Source: Gemmatimonadaceae bacterium
GTDB taxonomy: Bacteria; Gemmatimonadota; Gemmatimonadetes; Gemmatimonadales; Gemmatimonadaceae
Reading direction: 5' to 3'
Length of the DNA: 10,561 bases
Assembly (NCBI GenBank): GCA_013361745.1
Contig: JABFXM010000302.1
Coordinates: 1-10,561 of the forward strand
The position numbers and the translations under genes were made by a program. Every line of letters starts with the position of its first letter. Within the stretch, counting starts at the first letter, position 1. Below the pieces are notes generated by a model. The model was not told the origin of the DNA and ran no database searches. It worked only from the letters and a program-made list of their open reading frames with translations. Shown here in pieces: positions 8,730 to 10,561 of this stretch.

Positions 8730-10561
8730 ATGAAGAGAATTCCCCTCGTCGCCGCCGCTCTCGCGCTGGCGAGCTTGCCCGCATTCGCGCAGGACGTCAC
8801 CTCGGCCGCGGGTGGTCGCTGCACCACCCCCGACACGATCGCCGTCCGTGGGAACTCGCGGATCAGCGAGGCGACGGTGCGCTCGGACGCCGGACTGACC
8901 GCGGGCACCCCGCTGAACTACCGCTCGGTGCAGCGCGCGATCTCGGGCCTGTTCGAGACGGGCGAGTACGACGACGTGCAGGCGGTCTGCGAGATCCTTC
9001 CGGGCGACAAGGCGCTCCTCGCACTGGTGGTGCGCGAGCGCCCCGTGCTCGAGTCGATCGATCTCGCCGGCTTCAAGACCGTCTCGCGAAAGACGGCGAC
9101 CGACAGCATCGACATCCCGATCGGCCGGCCGCTCGACCCGAGCGTGGTCGCGAAGCTGGTCTCGAAGGTCGACTCGCTGTACGCGAAGCAGGGATACTAC
9201 CTCGCGAAGGTGACGGTCGACTCGACGCGCGACGGCGACAAGGTGAAGCTCGTCGTCCGCGTGAACGAGGGGAGCCGGCTCGCCGTTTCGGGTGTTCGCA
9301 TCGACGGCACCCACAGCATCTCGGACAAGGCGATCGCCGGCGCGATGAAGACGCGTCCCGAGGGGTTCTTCTGGTTCAGACGCGGCGAGTTCGACGAGGA
9401 CAAGTTCGCCGGCGACCTCGGTGAGCGGATCCCGGCGCTCTACGCGAAGCAGGGCTTCATCGACTTCCAGGTGCTGCGCGACACGGTGATCATCGACCGG
9501 GCGCACGGGAAGGCGCTCGTTCAGCTCAGCGTCGAGGAGGGGCCACAGTACCACATCGGCTCCTTCGACCCCTCGGGGAACAAGCGCTTCTCGAGCGATG
9601 AGATCCGCCGCTTCTATCCGTTCACCGGCGAGGGGCCGACGCTCACCGAACGCGCGAAGGGGTTCCTCCATCGAACGCACCGCGCGCCGAAGGACGTCTT
9701 CGACGAGTCGGCGTGGGAGGACGCGACGCAGAAGGTGCGCACGGCGTACAGCAACGAGGGGTACATCTACGCCCAGGTGCGGCCCGTCGTCGAGCGACGC
9801 AAGATCGGGCCGGACTCGGTGCCCACGGTGGACCTCCGCTGGGAGATCGAGGAGGCGCGGCCGGCCATCGTGAACCGCATCGAGATCGCGGGGAACGACT
9901 ACACCTCGGACGCCTGCATTCGCGATCAGCTGGTGATCCTGCCGGGCGACGTCTTCAATCAGGATCGCCTGATCCGCAGCTATCAGAACATCGCGAACCT
10001 CGGGTTCTTCGAGACGCCGCTGCCGACGCCGGATACCAAGACGGCGAACGACGAGGGCGACATCGACGTCGTCTTCCGCGTGAAGGAGAAGAAGACCGGG
10101 AACGTCAACTTCGGCGCGTCGATGGGCGGCAACACGCTCGGCGGCTTCATCGGCCTCGAGCAGCCGAACCTCTTCGGGCTGTGCAAGAAGGGGTCGCTGC
10201 AGTGGCAGTTCGGCAGATACATCCAGGATTTCCAGCTCTCGTACAGCGACCCGGCGATCCAGGGATCGCGCGTCTCGGGAACGGTCTCGGCGTACGACAG
10301 CCGCCCGCGCTACACCATCGCGGGCTTCGGTCGCCCGCGCCGCATCGGCGCCAACCTGCAGTTCGGCTTCCCGGTCCCGCGCTCGTTCTACTCGCGCCTC
10401 TTCGCCTCGTACGGCCTCGAGGTGCAGCGCAACGACGAGACGATCGAGGACCCGACGCTCAAGTCGAACATCTACCTCCAGAACTCGCTGCGGTCGACGC
10501 TGGGATTGACCGCGCAGCACGACACGCGGATCGACATGCCCTTCCCGACGGCGGGGGCGAT
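8730..10561 (+). CDS. bamA: Outer-membrane protein assembly factor BamA (Omp85 family), 3' end outside window
   Basis: BamA is the outer-membrane core of the BAM machine that folds and inserts beta-barrel proteins. The first 610 residues are visible and open to the window edge. ATG 8730 starts a clear signal peptide: MKR, a hydrophobic run, then cleavage after AFA (20/21). Five POTRA-like repeats follow at about 33-104, 105-181, 183-273, 274-376 and 380-453. Their recurring marks are YAKQGYYLAKV (151-161), YAKQGFIDFQV (238-248), YSNEGYIYAQV (340-350) and GNDYTSDACIRDQL (388-401). The barrel begins near 456 with NVNFGASMGGNTLGGFIGLEQPNLFG-type sequence. The fourth repeat holds about 20 extra residues (around 300-323), and there are cysteines at 31, 87, 396 and 485. 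No Shine-Dalgarno precedes the start. Five POTRAs favour BamA over TamA or FhaC. The sequence was translated directly from the DNA, because the frame has no stop within the window. Confidence 0.93.
   Translation, partial: MKRIPLVAAALALASLPAFAQDVTSAAGGRCTTPDTIAVRGNSRISEATVRSDAGLTAGTPLNYRSVQRAISGLFETGEYDDVQAVCEILPGDKALLALVVRERPVLESIDLAGFKTVSRKTATDSIDIPIGRPLDPSVVAKLVSKVDSLYAKQGYYLAKVTVDSTRDGDKVKLVVRVNEGSRLAVSGVRIDGTHSISDKAIAGAMKTRPEGFFWFRRGEFDEDKFAGDLGERIPALYAKQGFIDFQVLRDTVIIDRAHGKALVQLSVEEGPQYHIGSFDPSGNKRFSSDEIRRFYPFTGEGPTLTERAKGFLHRTHRAPKDVFDESAWEDATQKVRTAYSNEGYIYAQVRPVVERRKIGPDSVPTVDLRWEIEEARPAIVNRIEIAGNDYTSDACIRDQLVILPGDVFNQDRLIRSYQNIANLGFFETPLPTPDTKTANDEGDIDVVFRVKEKKTGNVNFGASMGGNTLGGFIGLEQPNLFGLCKKGSLQWQFGRYIQDFQLSYSDPAIQGSRVSGTVSAYDSRPRYTIAGFGRPRRIGANLQFGFPVPRSFYSRLFASYGLEVQRNDETIEDPTLKSNIYLQNSLRSTLGLTAQHDTRIDMPFPTAGA

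Overview
The window is a dense stretch of chromosome with all genes on the + strand, roughly two-thirds G+C by eye. It comes from a diderm (Gram-negative-type) bacterium: it has a lipoprotein-exporter (Lol) ABC pair and a BamA-type Omp85 protein with a signal peptide. It also carries an mcsA-mcsB-clpC cluster, the protein-arginine-phosphorylation/Clp protease module best known from Firmicutes. That mix, with the high G+C and the style of the proteins, suggests Gemmatimonadota or a related phylum. The phylum is an inference; nothing in the window proves it.

Layout. Positions 14-1130 hold prfB (release factor 2), read through the classic programmed +1 frameshift at an in-frame TGA (86-88). Then follow lysS (lysyl-tRNA synthetase, 1127-2617), a LolC/LolE-family permease (2614-3867), lolD (3864-4565), mcsA (4562-5050), mcsB (5047-6132) and clpC (6160-8664). 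The first six genes are joined by five 4-base stop/start overlaps (one GTGA, four ATGA). Only 27 bases separate mcsB from clpC. The seven genes are therefore probably one translationally coupled operon, closed by a perfect 32-base palindrome (8676-8707) that looks like a terminator. A -10-like TATATT and a C7 tract follow directly, and then an SD-less bamA begins at 8730 and runs off the window end.

How the genes work together. prfB and lysS serve translation. LolC/D releases lipoproteins from the inner membrane and BamA inserts outer-membrane proteins, so envelope assembly flanks the quality-control genes. McsA activates McsB, which phosphorylates arginines on proteins, and ClpC (with ClpP, not in this window) recognises phosphoarginine and unfolds the tagged proteins. 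The usual operon repressor gene ctsR is absent here; lolD sits where it would be.

The points most worth a second look are: (i) McsB has the phosphagen-kinase active-site motifs but lacks the RDxxRA phosphoarginine-sensing motif, while ClpC keeps both phosphoarginine-binding glutamates; (ii) an AT-rich 18-base palindrome, close to an HspR (HAIR) operator, lies inside mcsB about 165 bases before clpC; (iii) a hairpin abuts the clpC ribosome-binding site; (iv) bamA may be expressed from a leaderless transcript. I see no mobile elements, CRISPR arrays, tRNA or rRNA genes, and no completely novel system.
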